Origin: Lasiosphaeria ovina
Lineage: Eukaryota; Ascomycota; Sordariomycetes; Sordariales; Lasiosphaeriaceae
Length of the DNA: 64,000 nt
Direction of reading: 5' to 3'
NCBI GenBank assembly: GCA_033439765.1
Contig: JAULSN010000004.1
Location: 2,366,001-2,430,000, forward strand
Numbering within the stretch: position 1 is the stretch's first letter; every line of letters starts with the position of its first letter. Positions 47,077 through 58,112 of this stretch are shown piece by piece. Position numbers and translations under genes: made by a program. Below the pieces are notes generated by a model. It was given only the letters and a program-made list of their open reading frames with translations, ran no database searches and was not told the origin of the DNA.

Positions 47077-49776
47077 ATGGCGGCGCCGCTATCGCCAACG
47101 CCGAGTGCCGTCCTCAATTTCTCTACACCGCCCTCAGTGACCTCTCGCTACGACGTCTACGCCCGCTCCCGCACCACGACGCATGCCCTCCCCGACAACG
47201 CCGAGAACGACGAAGGCGACAGCTCTCCCTTCATGTCGCAAGTCAGAGACGACTTACCCTCGCCGCGGGGCCCCTCGCCCCCCAAGGCCCTCCGTCCGGC
47301 CTCTCGTGTTATCTCGGGCAGCGAGCTGTCGCCCCTGAAGATACTCCAACAACAGCCCCAGCCGCTGCACCAGTCACAACAACAACAGTCACCACCGCCG
47401 CCAGAGCCACAACAACAGCCGCAAACATACCAATCAATACCAGACGCCGAGGACGGCGACATGCTGTCGCCCGCAAAGTCCATGCCGCCCCCGCCGCTGC
47501 CGCTGCCGCTGCTGAGCCCCCGCAAAATGTCGACCCCGATCAAGCGGTTCCCTGTCAAGGTCAGCCCGCCGCCGGTGGTCCACAAGACCCCGCCCCCCGC
47601 GGACGAGCGTAAGATAAGCCTCCACGAAGCCTTGCGCGAGAACAACGGGCTGAAGCGCGCTATCGAGATATTTGAAGACGAATCTAGCCTGCTCAATGAA
47701 GCCGACCCGGCAGCCAATGCCTACGCCGATGATACCATCTTGACGGCTGGGCGTGGGGAGCAGCAATTTGACGGCCAGCACCATGACGATTCCGCCTATG
47801 ACGACGAACCTGGCGGCATTGACGACACAATGATGAGCACTTTTAGCACCTTCTCGGCCGTCCCCAACATGACCATGCTGACCCAGATGCGCAACAACAT
47901 GAGCCCGGCCAAACTCGCCATGCTCGCCGCCACAAACACACCGCGCGCCGCGAGAGGCGAGGCCCCCGTGTCGTCGGCGAGGACTCCACGCACCAGCGGA
48001 CCCTTGCCAGACCGGTCTGCCGGAGCGCCACCGCCGCCATATGAAGCCGGCAACACGACGAACCTGATGGACTTTACCGAGCAGCTTCGCTACGGCGGCT
48101 TCCCGCCCCAGATATCTCCCTCCCGGCGCGAAGGCCACTTCCCGTCGTCAAAGACCACACCCCACGTTGCGGCAACACCACAGCGCACAAATACGAACAG
48201 CTTAAACCTCCTCGATTTTGATATCCCGCCCATGCCGACGCCACGCAGCGTGCCCACTATCACGCCGCGCGAGCTCGAGTCGCTCAAGTCAGGGTTTCTA
48301 TCCGAGATCAGCAGCCTCAAGGCGTCGCTAAGCGGCAAGGAGGCCGAGGTCAACTCTCTCAAGACGGCCGTCGGCGATGCTGAGAAGCGCGTAGGCGAGT
48401 GCCTGGAGCAGCTGCGCGAGGTGCAAGGCCTCCAAGAATCGCTGACGGCAGACCGGAACAGCTGGGAGAAGCGCGGGCGCGAGATGGAGACGGTACTGCG
48501 CAAGGTCAAGGAAGAGATTGTGCTAGGCCGGCGCGAGCGTGAGGAGCTCGAATTTAAGCTCGACGAGGCCGAGAAGCGCCGCGAGGCCGCCGAGATGATG
48601 GCCCAAGACGCCGAGAGCAAGATGGCGGGCATGCGGGCCGGCAAGGCCAGCGCAGAGGCGGCGGCGGCGGCGGCGGCGTCAGACTCGCCAGACAAGAGCG
48701 CCAACGCCAACAGAAGCTCGCTGGGAGCTGCCGGCGCCTCTAACAAGGAAGTCGAGATGGCAGTCGAGCGCGTCGCCCGTGAGCTCCACGCCTTGTACAA
48801 GAGCAAGCACGAGACCAAGGTAGCGGCCCTCAAAAAGAGCTACGAGAACCGCTGGGACAAGAAGGTGCGCGAGCTTCAGGCGCAGGTGGACGAGCTGTCG
48901 CACGAAAACGACGAGATGCGCATGGGCCGTGACGCCACTCTGACTCGCGTCGACCCAGCCCGCATCACGGAGCTCGAGGAGGAGCGCAAGGCAGACAAGG
49001 CCCGCAGCGCGGCCCAGATCAGGGAGCGCGAGGCCGAGGTCGACAAGCTCGAGGCCGTCGTCAAGACGATCCAAGCTGACAACGCCGAGCTCCGCGTCCT
49101 GCTCGAGCAGGAGCGCGTTGAGAAGGGCGAGCTCGTCCAGCTCGCCGAGGAGATGATGAACATGCAGCAGAGCTTTGTGGCGCCAGCACCACCGCCACCC
49201 GCGCCTGCACCGCCGACACCCGCACCCGCAGAGAGCAACAGCAGCAACAGCAGCACCAACAACAGTAATAGTAGTACCAGTAATGGCGTCAACCGCCGCA
49301 ACAGCATGCTCGCCAGCGGAGGGTCTAGGACACCCGCCCGCTCGTCGTTCAGCAACGCCCCGCCATCGGTACGCAACACGCCGCTGACGGCGCGGTCCAC
49401 GCACCACCAGTCGGAGAACATCAGCCTCGGCAGCACCAACAACGGCACCGGCAGCAACAACCTGTTCAGGGGAAGCATCAGCGGCCGGCCGGGCGGCGGG
49501 GCTGGCGGCGCGTCGTCGGGCCTCAGAGCCCCCGGTACCACGGGCGTCAAGGTCGAGAGCAAGATCGGCAGGTTCTCGCACCACGAGCGCGCCAGGAGCA
49601 ACGTCGCGCAGAACGCAGGCAACGGAGCCGGTGCCGGAGCAGGCGCCCGCCCCGGCAGCGGCCTCGCCATGCGCAGTGGCATTATGAGCTCTATCGAGCG
49701 CATGGGCAGCTATAGAGGCCCGCGGGGCGGTGTGGGCGGAGGCGGTGGCGGCGGCGGCGGCGGCGGCGGCGACTAA
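47077..49776 (+). CDS. Large coiled-coil protein with CDK-type sites, candidate spindle/cytoskeletal factor
   Basis: A single uninterrupted exon of 899 aa starting MAAPLSPTPS and ending in a poly-Gly run. The N-terminal 390 residues are Ser/Pro/Gln-rich and carry many S/T-P sites with a basic residue nearby (SPLK, SPAK, SPRK, TPIKR), the CDK consensus. Short conserved-looking segments include SLHEALRENNGLKRAIEIFE and NLMDFTEQLRYGG. Residues about 395-520 and 565-700 are strongly heptad-patterned coiled coil (RELESLKSGFLSEISSLK; RELHALYKSKHETKVAALKK). The C-terminus is Asn/Ser- and Gly-rich. I do not recognise the family with certainty. Coiled coil plus CDK sites suggests a spindle pole body, kinetochore or microtubule-associated protein (Fin1-like is one possibility). 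The gene itself is well supported by length and codon bias. Confidence 0.85.
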   Translation: MAAPLSPTPSAVLNFSTPPSVTSRYDVYARSRTTTHALPDNAENDEGDSSPFMSQVRDDLPSPRGPSPPKALRPASRVISGSELSPLKILQQQPQPLHQSQQQQSPPPPEPQQQPQTYQSIPDAEDGDMLSPAKSMPPPPLPLPLLSPRKMSTPIKRFPVKVSPPPVVHKTPPPADERKISLHEALRENNGLKRAIEIFEDESSLLNEADPAANAYADDTILTAGRGEQQFDGQHHDDSAYDDEPGGIDDTMMSTFSTFSAVPNMTMLTQMRNNMSPAKLAMLAATNTPRAARGEAPVSSARTPRTSGPLPDRSAGAPPPPYEAGNTTNLMDFTEQLRYGGFPPQISPSRREGHFPSSKTTPHVAATPQRTNTNSLNLLDFDIPPMPTPRSVPTITPRELESLKSGFLSEISSLKASLSGKEAEVNSLKTAVGDAEKRVGECLEQLREVQGLQESLTADRNSWEKRGREMETVLRKVKEEIVLGRREREELEFKLDEAEKRREAAEMMAQDAESKMAGMRAGKASAEAAAAAAASDSPDKSANANRSSLGAAGASNKEVEMAVERVARELHALYKSKHETKVAALKKSYENRWDKKVRELQAQVDELSHENDEMRMGRDATLTRVDPARITELEEERKADKARSAAQIREREAEVDKLEAVVKTIQADNAELRVLLEQERVEKGELVQLAEEMMNMQQSFVAPAPPPPAPAPPTPAPAESNSSNSSTNNSNSSTSNGVNRRNSMLASGGSRTPARSSFSNAPPSVRNTPLTARSTHHQSENISLGSTNNGTGSNNLFRGSISGRPGGGAGGASSGLRAPGTTGVKVESKIGRFSHHERARSNVAQNAGNGAGAGAGARPGSGLAMRSGIMSSIERMGSYRGPRGGVGGGGGGGGGGGGD

Positions 49777-51641
49777 GAGGTTGCTTTTGCTCTTGCTCTT
49801 CACTGGCACCTTTACCCTTTAAACTTCATTTTTTTTTCTTTCTATAAAACTATTATATGTTTCTTCTTCTTGGTGAGGGGCCATGTCTCTCCGACACCCC
49901 CCTCACCCCTTTTTGGTTTGGTTCGGGCTGGTTTGGCTTGGCTTGATATTCGGTGTCTTTTTTCCTATTATTTGTGTATGTGCTGGGGGTTTGGGGGGCA
50001 GGTAGCCAATAATTTTATTGGTAGGGGTAGTTGTTCTTGTCGTGGTTCTTACGAATTGACGGGCAGGGGACAGACAGACAGTCGGACGGATGGATAGGAG
50101 TGTGGTGTGGTGTGGTGTGGTGGATTTTGTCTCTTCTCTCTTGTCTTGTCTGTTGTGGATGGCTTTTGTCGTCGCTGTCGTGGCCGTTTTGTTTGGCTCT
50201 AGCTCTAGTTCCCCTCCCTTCTTTCTTCCTTCCTTCTTCCTTCCTTCTGAACTTGTCTTTTCTTGCCTTAATTACCTACCTAGGTACCAAGCAAGAGAAA
50301 TGAAGGAAGGAAAGTATGGAGACAGAAACACAGAAACACAGAAAGACGGACAGTCAGCCAGACTGACGGGCAGACGGACAGGCAGACGGACGGACAGATT
50401 AGACCACTTAGAATTGCCCCCTCCCCCTAGGAGAGAGAGAACAGGGTAAACGAATTGCATATTGGATTGATTGATGAATTTATTTATCTCATTTCCTTTT
50501 CTTTTCCATTTTTTCTCTATCCCTAATATGATAGTAATGTGGAGGTGACGTAAAGGGGGTGGCCGGTTATATCTATCTACATATCTATCTACGGTAGGTA
50601 CAGCACCTACCTACCTCTCTCCACCACCTACACCACCTACACCACCATTCAGCTTGTAAGCTCGCTGATAATGGCTTCAGCGGCTCTGTTCATCTCAGCT
50701 TTCTTCTCTCAACTACCTACACTTGTAACCCGAAAAGTTTCTCGGCCAGGGACTAATCGGTCGTTTTCAAATCTGGAGATGCGCGAGTAGTCCGACTGAT
50801 CGGATGAACCTAACTAACTCAAATCACGAGAAAAGTTGCTCCCCAGACTTTAACAAGGAGAAAGGGCGGAAAGAAAGAACGCCTTTCGAGCGCAGCGAGC
50901 AGCCCGCCCCAGACGCCCCCGGAGGGCCGCCGGAGGCAGAAAAGAAAGAAAGAAGAAAGAAATAGGACCCGCCATTCAGCTGCCCTTCATGACTTGACTT
51001 GACTTGACTTGCCAGCCAGGTAGTGTATTTACATGACGTGGAGTGATGGCATGGCCTGAGATAGTCCAGGCCCCGACTTATCTGTCTGATCTGTACTGAT
51101 TGAAGGTGATGCCATGGCTATGATGTGTTCAGCCTTTGGAGTGGCTGCTGCGGTTGTTCAGAGGGAAGGGACAGTTGGTCGCATGCAGGCTTTAAAGACG
51201 GCGGGTGCAGTATAGGTACACTAAACGTGGATCTAGTGGCTGGTTTGGGGTCTGCCTGCATCTTTAGCGGGTTGTTCCGGTCATGTCCACGCCGCCCCTT
51301 TATCATTTGTTTGTGTTTCGTGGGTGTAAGACGAGGTGGACAGCGGGGAGGCTATGCCCCCTTACTTGCCGTTTTCTTTTCAGTTATATTTGACAAGGCG
51401 GCATCTTATTTCTTCATATTCGATTCGTCGATTCATCGCAAGGAAGAGAACCAGCCGTTAAATACACATATATCCAAATTCAAAGCTCGCTTTTTTCTAC
51501 TCTCGCAACACCAAATCCGCGGAGATATCATGGCCCCTTGTTAAATGCTCGTCTGCTTTCCTCTACTTTACGAGAGTCCTGCACGCACATCATGCACGGA
51601 GCAATCATAGTCTCAAGAACTCTGTTAGACGTCTTTCTGTC
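49777..51641. other. Convergent intergenic region with short repeats
   Basis: 1.9 kb without a supportable gene between two facing genes. It holds GTGTG-type repeats near 50100, (ACAG/GACG)n near 50320-50395, clustered GGTAGGTA/ACCTACCT motifs at 50270 and 50580-50640, and (ACTTG)n near 50993-51013. Confidence 0.6.
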
Positions 51642-52997
51642 TCACTGCTCCAGAGGCAGGCTCTCGTGCTTGAAGCGGCGTTGGCCCTCGCCCTCGCCGT
51701 AGATGGCTGTGACGTGGCCGGCGCCGCGGAGCTTGTACTTGTAGATCATCAGACCCTCGAGGCCGACGGGGCCACGCGAGTGGATCTTGTTGGTGCTGAT
51801 GCCAACCTCGGTGCCGAAGCCATAGCGCATGCCGTCGGCGAAGCGTGTCGACGCGTTCCAGTAGACGCCCGACGAGTCGACGGCGGACATGAAGCGCTCG
51901 GCAAGCTCGGACGACTCGGTGAGGATGGCGTCCGTGTGGTGCGAGCCGTGCTCGTTGATGTGGGCCACCGCCTCGTCCGCGTCGGCGACCGTCTTGACGG
52001 CCAGGACGAGAGCGAGAAACTCGGTGTCGTAGTCGGCCTCGGCAGCGTCAACCACCTTGGCGCCGGCCACGTCACCGACAGCAGACAGGGCCGCGGCTTT
52101 GCTCTTGGCGTCGCACCGGAGCTCTACACCCTTGCTAGCCAGGGCGGCCGCTACCCGCGGGAAGACGGTAGAGAGAGCGCTCTCCTGCACCAGCAGTGTC
52201 TCTAGGCTGTTGCAGGCGGCTGGGTAGCTTGTCTTTGCGTCGACGACGACGTCGGCGGCATTCTCGGGATTGGCAGTTTTGTCGAGGTAGATGGAGCAGA
52301 GGCCGTCTGCGTGGCCGAGAACGGGGATGCGGGTGTTGCCCTTGATGTAGCGCACCAGATCGTTGGACCCGCGAGGGATGACGAGGTCGATGTGGCGTTC
52401 CTGGGCGAGCAGCTGGGGGATGGCGTCACGGGTGGTGACGAGCTGGATGGCGGCGTTGGGGACGCGGGTGCGCTCGAGGGCGGCCGAGATAGCGCGCGAG
52501 ATGGCGACGAAGGACTCGGTCGACTCCTTGCCGCCCTTGAGGATGGCGGCGTTGCCCGACTTGACGGCCAGGGCGGCGATGTTGGCGATGACCTCGGGGC
52601 GGGCCTCGAAGATGATGAGCAGCACGCCGATGGGGCACGTTACGCGTTCAAGATCGAGGCTGTCGTCGAGGCGGGTGCGCAGGGTGACGCGGCCGACGGG
52701 GTCGTCGAGGCCGCGCACGTCGAGGATGCCCTGTAGCATCTCGTCCCACTTGCCCTTCTTACCCAGGTCGAGGCGCGAGACGAGGCTCTGGCTCAGGCGG
52801 CCATCGGCGGCGGCGGCTCGGGCCAGCTCCAGATCGCGGGCGTTGGCGGCGAGGATGTCGTCGCGGGCGTCCACCAGTCCAGCGTGCATGGCCGTCAGGG
52901 CATCGTTGCGTGCCGATGCCGGCAGCGTGGCCAGGACGTGCGAGGCCGACTTGGCCGTCATGGCCGCCTCCGAGGGCGACACATTGGTGAGCGACAT
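51642..52997 (-). CDS. PRO2: Gamma-glutamyl phosphate reductase
   Basis: One exon, 451 aa, close to the 456 aa of yeast Pro2. It reduces gamma-glutamyl phosphate to glutamate semialdehyde with NADPH, the second step of proline synthesis in the cytosol. Signatures are FEARPEVIANIAALAVKSGN at about 130-149, GGKESTESF after it, the catalytic cysteine C262 in YPAACNSLETLLV, and the family pattern VAHINEHGSHHTDAI at about 350-364. The ATG at 52997 (MSLTNVSPSE) is preferred. The frame continues upstream without another ATG, only a TTG. An exact TGAGTCA box, the Gcn4/CPC1 target, lies 268 bp upstream. Enzyme identity is firm. Confidence 0.97.
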   Translation of the reverse strand: MSLTNVSPSEAAMTAKSASHVLATLPASARNDALTAMHAGLVDARDDILAANARDLELARAAAADGRLSQSLVSRLDLGKKGKWDEMLQGILDVRGLDDPVGRVTLRTRLDDSLDLERVTCPIGVLLIIFEARPEVIANIAALAVKSGNAAILKGGKESTESFVAISRAISAALERTRVPNAAIQLVTTRDAIPQLLAQERHIDLVIPRGSNDLVRYIKGNTRIPVLGHADGLCSIYLDKTANPENAADVVVDAKTSYPAACNSLETLLVQESALSTVFPRVAAALASKGVELRCDAKSKAAALSAVGDVAGAKVVDAAEADYDTEFLALVLAVKTVADADEAVAHINEHGSHHTDAILTESSELAERFMSAVDSSGVYWNASTRFADGMRYGFGTEVGISTNKIHSRGPVGLEGLMIYKYKLRGAGHVTAIYGEGEGQRRFKHESLPLEQ

Positions 52998-53815
52998 TTC
53001 TCGGGGGTCTGTCTGCCCTGTCTCTCTCTTTTTCTGAAACTGAATCAGGGCAGGGTGCAAGATCTAGGTCACACGGGCTGTTCTCCTATGGTCCTTCTTT
53101 CCCAGTGCAGCAGCTTTGTACGTAATACCCGAGGAAGTACCAGCTCGTTGCGGTGAGTTGTTCTTGCCAGAGTGTGTTGCGCAGTTCGCTGTCGTCCCTT
53201 CCTCTCACCATTCAAGATCAAAAAGTGGGGTGGCGAATGGTGAACGGTGTGGGGTGTTGTTCTGTGAGTCAAACAGCCTTAAGCTCCAAATGTGTCAATG
53301 TCGATTCTACCCCGAGTTCCATTCCATCTCTCCCACTCTCGTCCCTTGTCTGAGTCTTTCCCCATCTCAGCCTCTTCCTGGAAATGTAATTTCATGGTTT
53401 GAGAGGGATAACAAGCGGGCCACAACTTCCCCCTTTTTTGTTGCATCTCAAAACGCTGTAACACCGGGCTACTTTTTACGTACCTAGGGGTTTCAACAAC
53501 AGATGTTTTAATGTACTTCGTACGGATACTGTACTTTGTGAACTTCGCTTCACTTCGCATCACAGCCTATTTTCCCATCCCTGAGATAGCTTCCTTCTCT
53601 TTTCTTCTCATTTCCTTAGCTTTAGATTCTACGGATATAGGCAAGGTTATACTGCCCGCTTACTAGTTAAACCGCCTGTGTTGTGATAGGTCGTGCAAGA
53701 ATACCAACCAGTAACTTAGCTTACCAAGGTTCTGCGTAGATACGCATTGATACAGTTTCCTTGGGTTCGGGGTGGAGGTCCCCTTTCCGAAATGGGCAGC
53801 GCTACCTTGCCTTGT
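52998..53815. other. PRO2 upstream region
   Basis: 818 bp without a supportable gene between the PRO2 start and the 3' end of the broken hydrolase. It contains the TGAGTCA box and CT-rich stretches typical of fungal transcription-start regions. Confidence 0.6.
53265..53271. promoter_or_regulatory. Candidate Gcn4/CPC1 site (TGAGTCA) upstream of PRO2
   Basis: An exact palindromic TGASTCA box 268 bp upstream of the gamma-glutamyl phosphate reductase start. CPC1/CpcA/Gcn4 activates amino-acid biosynthesis genes through this sequence. A single heptamer can occur by chance, so the role is inferred from position and target type. Confidence 0.4.
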
Positions 53816-54730
53816 TCAGCGTCTAGCTTTAAGAAAATCCAGAAGCACAGAATTGAACCTCTCGGGATTCTCCCAAAACACAAAGTGGCTGCCCTTCTCG
53901 GCGGCTGTGAAGGTATAGTTCCGGGCACCCGGGACCTGTGTTGCAATCCACTCAATTCCAGCATGCGGGAAGACGCTCACTTCTCCCGCTAGGACCAAGG
54001 TCGGGACACTGATGCGCGGGAGTACATCGCGCCAATCTTTGAATGAATGATCGAGTAACAGGGCGGCTGCGTTTACGTCGCTCATCTTCTTGTTCTGCGA
54101 CAAGAACCATTCGAAGTCGCTTTCCGAAACGGACGAGGTAAACATGCCTCTTACGAGCGGTTCGAGCTGACCTGCTAGTATGTCGGCGTACAAGTCATAG
54201 ACTGCGTTGGGGGTGAAGATGGCCGAGATCAGAGCAGCTTGCGCGTCGGTCCAGCTCGGGTCTCTAATAATGTCAGCCGTCTGATCGACCAAGACGAGTT
54301 TGGCGACGCGCTTGCGGGCGTCGGGATACTAGTCCCACCACGCCCACGCGACTAAGCATTCCATGGAGTGTCCGATGATGGTCACGTCCCTAGCGTCGAG
54401 TTAAGTCGGGGCATCTTTCAGGTCGGCGGCGAAGCGGCTGACGCGGTAGCCAAAATCGGGCTCGTCGGACTCGCCATGGCCGCGCATGTCGAACGTGGTG
54501 ACCCGGAAGCCGACCGAAGAGAAGTATTTCACTTGCTTGCGCCATTCCACTGCGGCCTGGCGCCATCCCGTGACGAAGAGCAGCTGCTGGCCGTTTCTCG
54601 GCCCCGTCTGGTTATAGCTCAGACGGACGCCATCTCCCGTCTTGATAGTGTCGGTATGCCGGTGCCGATCTATTGAAAATGGGCCGACGAATCGGACGGC
54701 GAAGCAGGTGAGAAGCAGCGAGAATATCAT
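53816..54730 (-). pseudogene. Alpha/beta hydrolase pseudogene with two in-frame stops
   Basis: About 305 codons in one frame on the minus strand read as an alpha/beta hydrolase of the epoxide-hydrolase/chloroperoxidase type. The order is a hydrophobic leader (MIFSLLLTCFAVRF), FVTGWRQAAVEWRKQV, TTFDMRGHGESDEPD (strand b4), DVTIIGHSMEC (nucleophile elbow), KLVLVDQ, VPTLVLAGE (acid region) and a terminal GSHFVFWENPERFN (catalytic His). The frame is interrupted by TAA at 54401-54403 and TAG at 54329-54331. These flank the elbow, so no intron could remove both stops without deleting the catalytic Ser. The elbow Gly after SM is replaced by Glu. All three changes can be explained by C-to-T or G-to-A transitions. 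The remainder is well preserved, so inactivation looks recent. The ATG at 54730 is the likely old start; an upstream exon is possible. Confidence 0.8.
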
Positions 54731-56298
54731 TGCGCGACGTGACACTCTGGAAACGGGCCTTGTTCCCACGCTCAGGACTGTTTGTTGTCGCAATCGTCTG
54801 TGTGGACTTTAAGCAGGATGCGAATACATACCAGGCCATTGAACTTCCATGGGTTCAGCGAAAGGAAAAACACCAAGAGTAAATAGGGTCCCAATGCGGG
54901 GACACGAAGAACATGTTCATAATATCCATTTTATTGGTTCTTGGCACTATGACGAGCACGGCAGATCCAAGGGATGCGACCTTATGTAGACGGGAACCTC
55001 GATGTAGACGGGAGCTGGTGGTTTGGAGTACTTGGAGTACCAGGTAAGCCGAGATCAAAATCTAGATCGACGAGGTTGTAGATCACGAGCCGAGCCTTGT
55101 GATGCTTACGGATGCCAATTGGAGAACTACTCGATAACCCGAGAAAGCGGTGTAAGCGGTGTTATGTGCTTAGCCACAAGCAAGATCGTCCCGAAAATCG
55201 TAGTGATTGTGAGATCCGAGCAAGGCCGAAACACAAGATCAAATATATCGACGACCACCCCCCGACCAAGGGTAACCCAGGTTTCCACAAGGACCTGACC
55301 TGACTGCCGGAACGGGCCCGAGCCACGCAGCCTACCGGAAGGCGGGGAACGTGAAGGTCGGAAGTTGAGGAAGTACTGGCCGGCTCCATGTAGCCGTGGA
55401 CTAGCAAGATGCTGAGTCCACGTATGGAGTAGCGCAACGTGCTACGTTCGGATCAGGGATGACGCATTGTGTGCAGACCATGGCGAACTGCCGAATAGCC
55501 GGGCCCGCTGCGCTGCGCTGTCGTGACCGTTTCGCTCTCCGGGGGTCGGACTTCCTTGTCGTCTCCTTCCTTTTCTCGTTCCGGTGCAGCACGAAGCGAT
55601 AGCGACAGCGACAGCGACAGCAACGACCCTAGACCTCCTCCACAACCCCACGTCCATCACCCCCTCTCTTCCTGGTCTCCAAATATACAATGCATATTCT
55701 TTGCATGCGGAACCAAAGCTTGTTTCCTCACGCGGAAGGCCCCACCAGGAAAGATATCCATTTCCCCCGCCATGGGGGCAACCGGCTGGCTCCTTCCCCC
55801 ACCGGTTCTAGGGTGGGTAGTGTTGTAGCGTCGAGCCGACCTTGCCTTTCATCCCCCAGACCTACCTTAACCTTGTTCCGCCCGAAACGAACTCACACGG
55901 ACACAGAGATGGAGAGAGACGGTTTGCTCCCGTGTCCACTCCGGGCTCGTGTCCTATGCTCTTTTGGTCTTAATGCTCTTGATTTCCAATCCCGAGTCGT
56001 CTCCGACATGTTTTCCTCTCTCAACCTTCACCATCCCCCTTCTTGTGTTCCTTCTCTACTGCTAGTGCGTTCGCCACCTTTAGGGCCGAGGCAGCTCCCC
56101 GTTTACTTTACCTTCTCTACCTTATATTGCCAACATTACCTAGCTAGCTAGCTCGGAATACTATCATCGTCTGTACTTTTTTATATAACCTTGGGACGCA
56201 CGCCGCCTTCCATGGTTGCGTTGAAAATTCCAGCCCCATAACTGCGTGCCACCACCATCGCCTAACCTCCAAAGTCGCAGCATAGTGACCTCCAAGTC
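54731..56298. other. Divergent intergenic region upstream of the MFS exporter
   Basis: 1.6 kb without a supportable gene. It contains AGCGAC hexamer repeats at about 55597-55620 and a CT-rich stretch after 55850 that probably holds the exporter's transcription start. Several short ATGs precede 56299, so the leader may be long. Confidence 0.6.
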
Positions 56299-58112
56299 AT
56301 GGCTGGTGCTGATCAAGAGTCAGGCCAGGTCCCGGTCCAGGATGACCCCATGGCCGAGAAGTTCGCGTCGTCACATCACGAAACCCACGGCAATGATGGT
56401 GTGGTATCGCCGTCTGAAGAGAGCGGCAATGAGGATGACGGCTCCGTCTCGGATAACGACAGGGCTAGGCAAGCGCAGCGGCAACGCACCACGAGCTTTG
56501 CCAACACTTCTCGGGTCGTCCCGCGGGCAAAGCGCCGGGGTCTCTTTGGCCGCTTCGCCATCATCCCCGAGATTGAGTCCCCCTATGACTACACCAACGG
56601 CACAAAATGGGCCATCACCGCCGTCATTGCCCTAGCAGCCGCCGCTGCTCCCATGGGCTCTGGCATATTCTACCGTGAGTCCCAGCGTGTTCCCTTCTTG
56701 GTACTGTCTCTGGGCTGAGCTAACAAAACGACGTGAAGCTGCGCTTCCTCAGATGGCTGTCGATCTGAACACAACGACAACCATTACCAACCTGACCGTG
56801 GCTATGTATATGCTGGCAATGTCCATATTTCCGCTGTGGTGGTGAGTTCAGTGTTGCCTTCTCTCTCTTTCTGCCCAGAACACATGGGCTGACCATCCTC
56901 AGGTCTTCCTTCTCCGAGACGCTAGGGCGGAGGACCATTTACCTTGTCTCGTTCTCGCTCTTTGTCGTCTTCTCCGTCCTGAGCGCAATCAGCGTCAACA
57001 TCTCTATGCTCATCATCATGCGCATCCTTGGCGGCGGGGCTTCGGCATCTGTCCAGGCCGTTGGAGCTGGCACTATTGCCGATATCTGGATGCCAGCAGA
57101 GCGCGGCAAGGCCATGGGCATTTTCTATCTTGGCCCCCTGACCGGGCCTCTTTTCGCTCCTATCATTGGCGGAGCCTTGACTCAGGCCTTCAGCTGGCGA
57201 GCCACCATGTGGTTCCTCACCATCTACGGAGGCGTCATGGTGCTGATGATCTTCTTTTGCCTTCCCGAGACACTGGCCAAGCGCAAGAAGCTCTCGCCCC
57301 TCCCTAGCCCAAACGCTGCCGCTTCCCCCTTCTCCCAGCTCCAGCGGGTGACGACGGCCCAGTCTGTCAAGCAGGCAGGTGCCGCCTTCAGGCGCTTCTT
57401 TGTCGATCCGCTCCAGGTGCTCGTCTACCTGAGATATCCGGCCGTGTTGATAACGGTCTACTCGGCCTCAATTTGCTTTTGCTCCCTCTTCGTCTTGAAC
57501 ATCTCCATCTCGTCCAGCTTTGACAAGCCGCCCTACGACTTCTCGACCATCATCGTGGGTCTGCTGTACCTCCCGCCGTCGCTGGGCTACGTGGTCGCGT
57601 CGGTCATTGGCGGGCGCTGGATCGACTACATCATGGCGCGCGAGGCGAAGAAGGCCAACCGGTACGATGGCGAGGGCAAGCTAATCTTCTTGCCCGAGGA
57701 CCGCATGCGCGAGAACATGTGGCTGGCCGCGACAATGTACCCTGGCGCCCTGATCTGGTACGGGTGGAGCGCCGAACGCGGCCTGCCGTGGATAGTGCCT
57801 TGCATCGCAAACTTCTTCTTTGGCTGCGGTAGCATGCTTGTATTTGGCGCATGTACCACCATGCTGACCGAATTCATGCCGCAGCGCAGCAGCAGCGGCG
57901 TCGCCGTCAACAACTTTGTCCGCAACATCTTTTCGTGCGTCGGCGGCATCGTTGCTCAACCCCTTATCAATGCTATGGGCAACGGTTGGCTGTGTACTAT
58001 GATTGGACTGTTGGCCTGGACAACGGGCAACCTGGCCATCTGGGCCCTCCGGAAGCGCGGCCCTGCTTGGAGGGTGAAGATGGATCAAGGCGTTTCGGCA
58101 AAGAGCCGCTGA
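56299..58112 (+). CDS. MFS exporter, DHA1 type (drug/polyamine:H+ antiporter, Qdr/Dtr1-like)
   Basis: Three exons, 56299-56674, 56739-56841 and 56903-58112, encode 562 aa. Introns are 64 and 61 bp. The second splits the Trp of PLWW. The N-terminal 95 residues are acidic and Ser-rich, hence cytosolic and probably phosphorylated. Twelve membrane helices follow. DHA1 hallmarks are SETLGRRTIYL (motif A after helix 2), RILGGGASASVQAVGAGTIA (helix 4), GIFYLGPLTGPLFAPIIGG (motif C in helix 5, typical of antiporters) and LPETL before a long central loop. The motif wording is closest to the yeast Qdr/Dtr1 group, which exports drugs, polyamines or weak acids at the plasma membrane. The substrate is an inference. 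The gene stands next to the broken hydrolase and the chitinase relic with no sign of shared function. Confidence 0.92.

Noticed and set aside
47077..49776. Assignment of the coiled-coil protein to Cut12/SnaD
   Set aside because: Considered because of the coiled coil, but the N-terminus and short conserved segments do not fit what I know of Cut12 homologs.
47157..49809. Long antisense frames opposite the coiled-coil gene
   Set aside because: They mirror the GC-rich third positions of the real plus-strand gene; translations are Arg/Ala/Gly-rich shadows.
53816..54730. An intron that would remove both stops in the hydrolase
   Set aside because: The two stops flank the GHS nucleophile segment, so any intron covering both would delete the active site. 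No paired GT-AG with a branch site was found for two separate introns.
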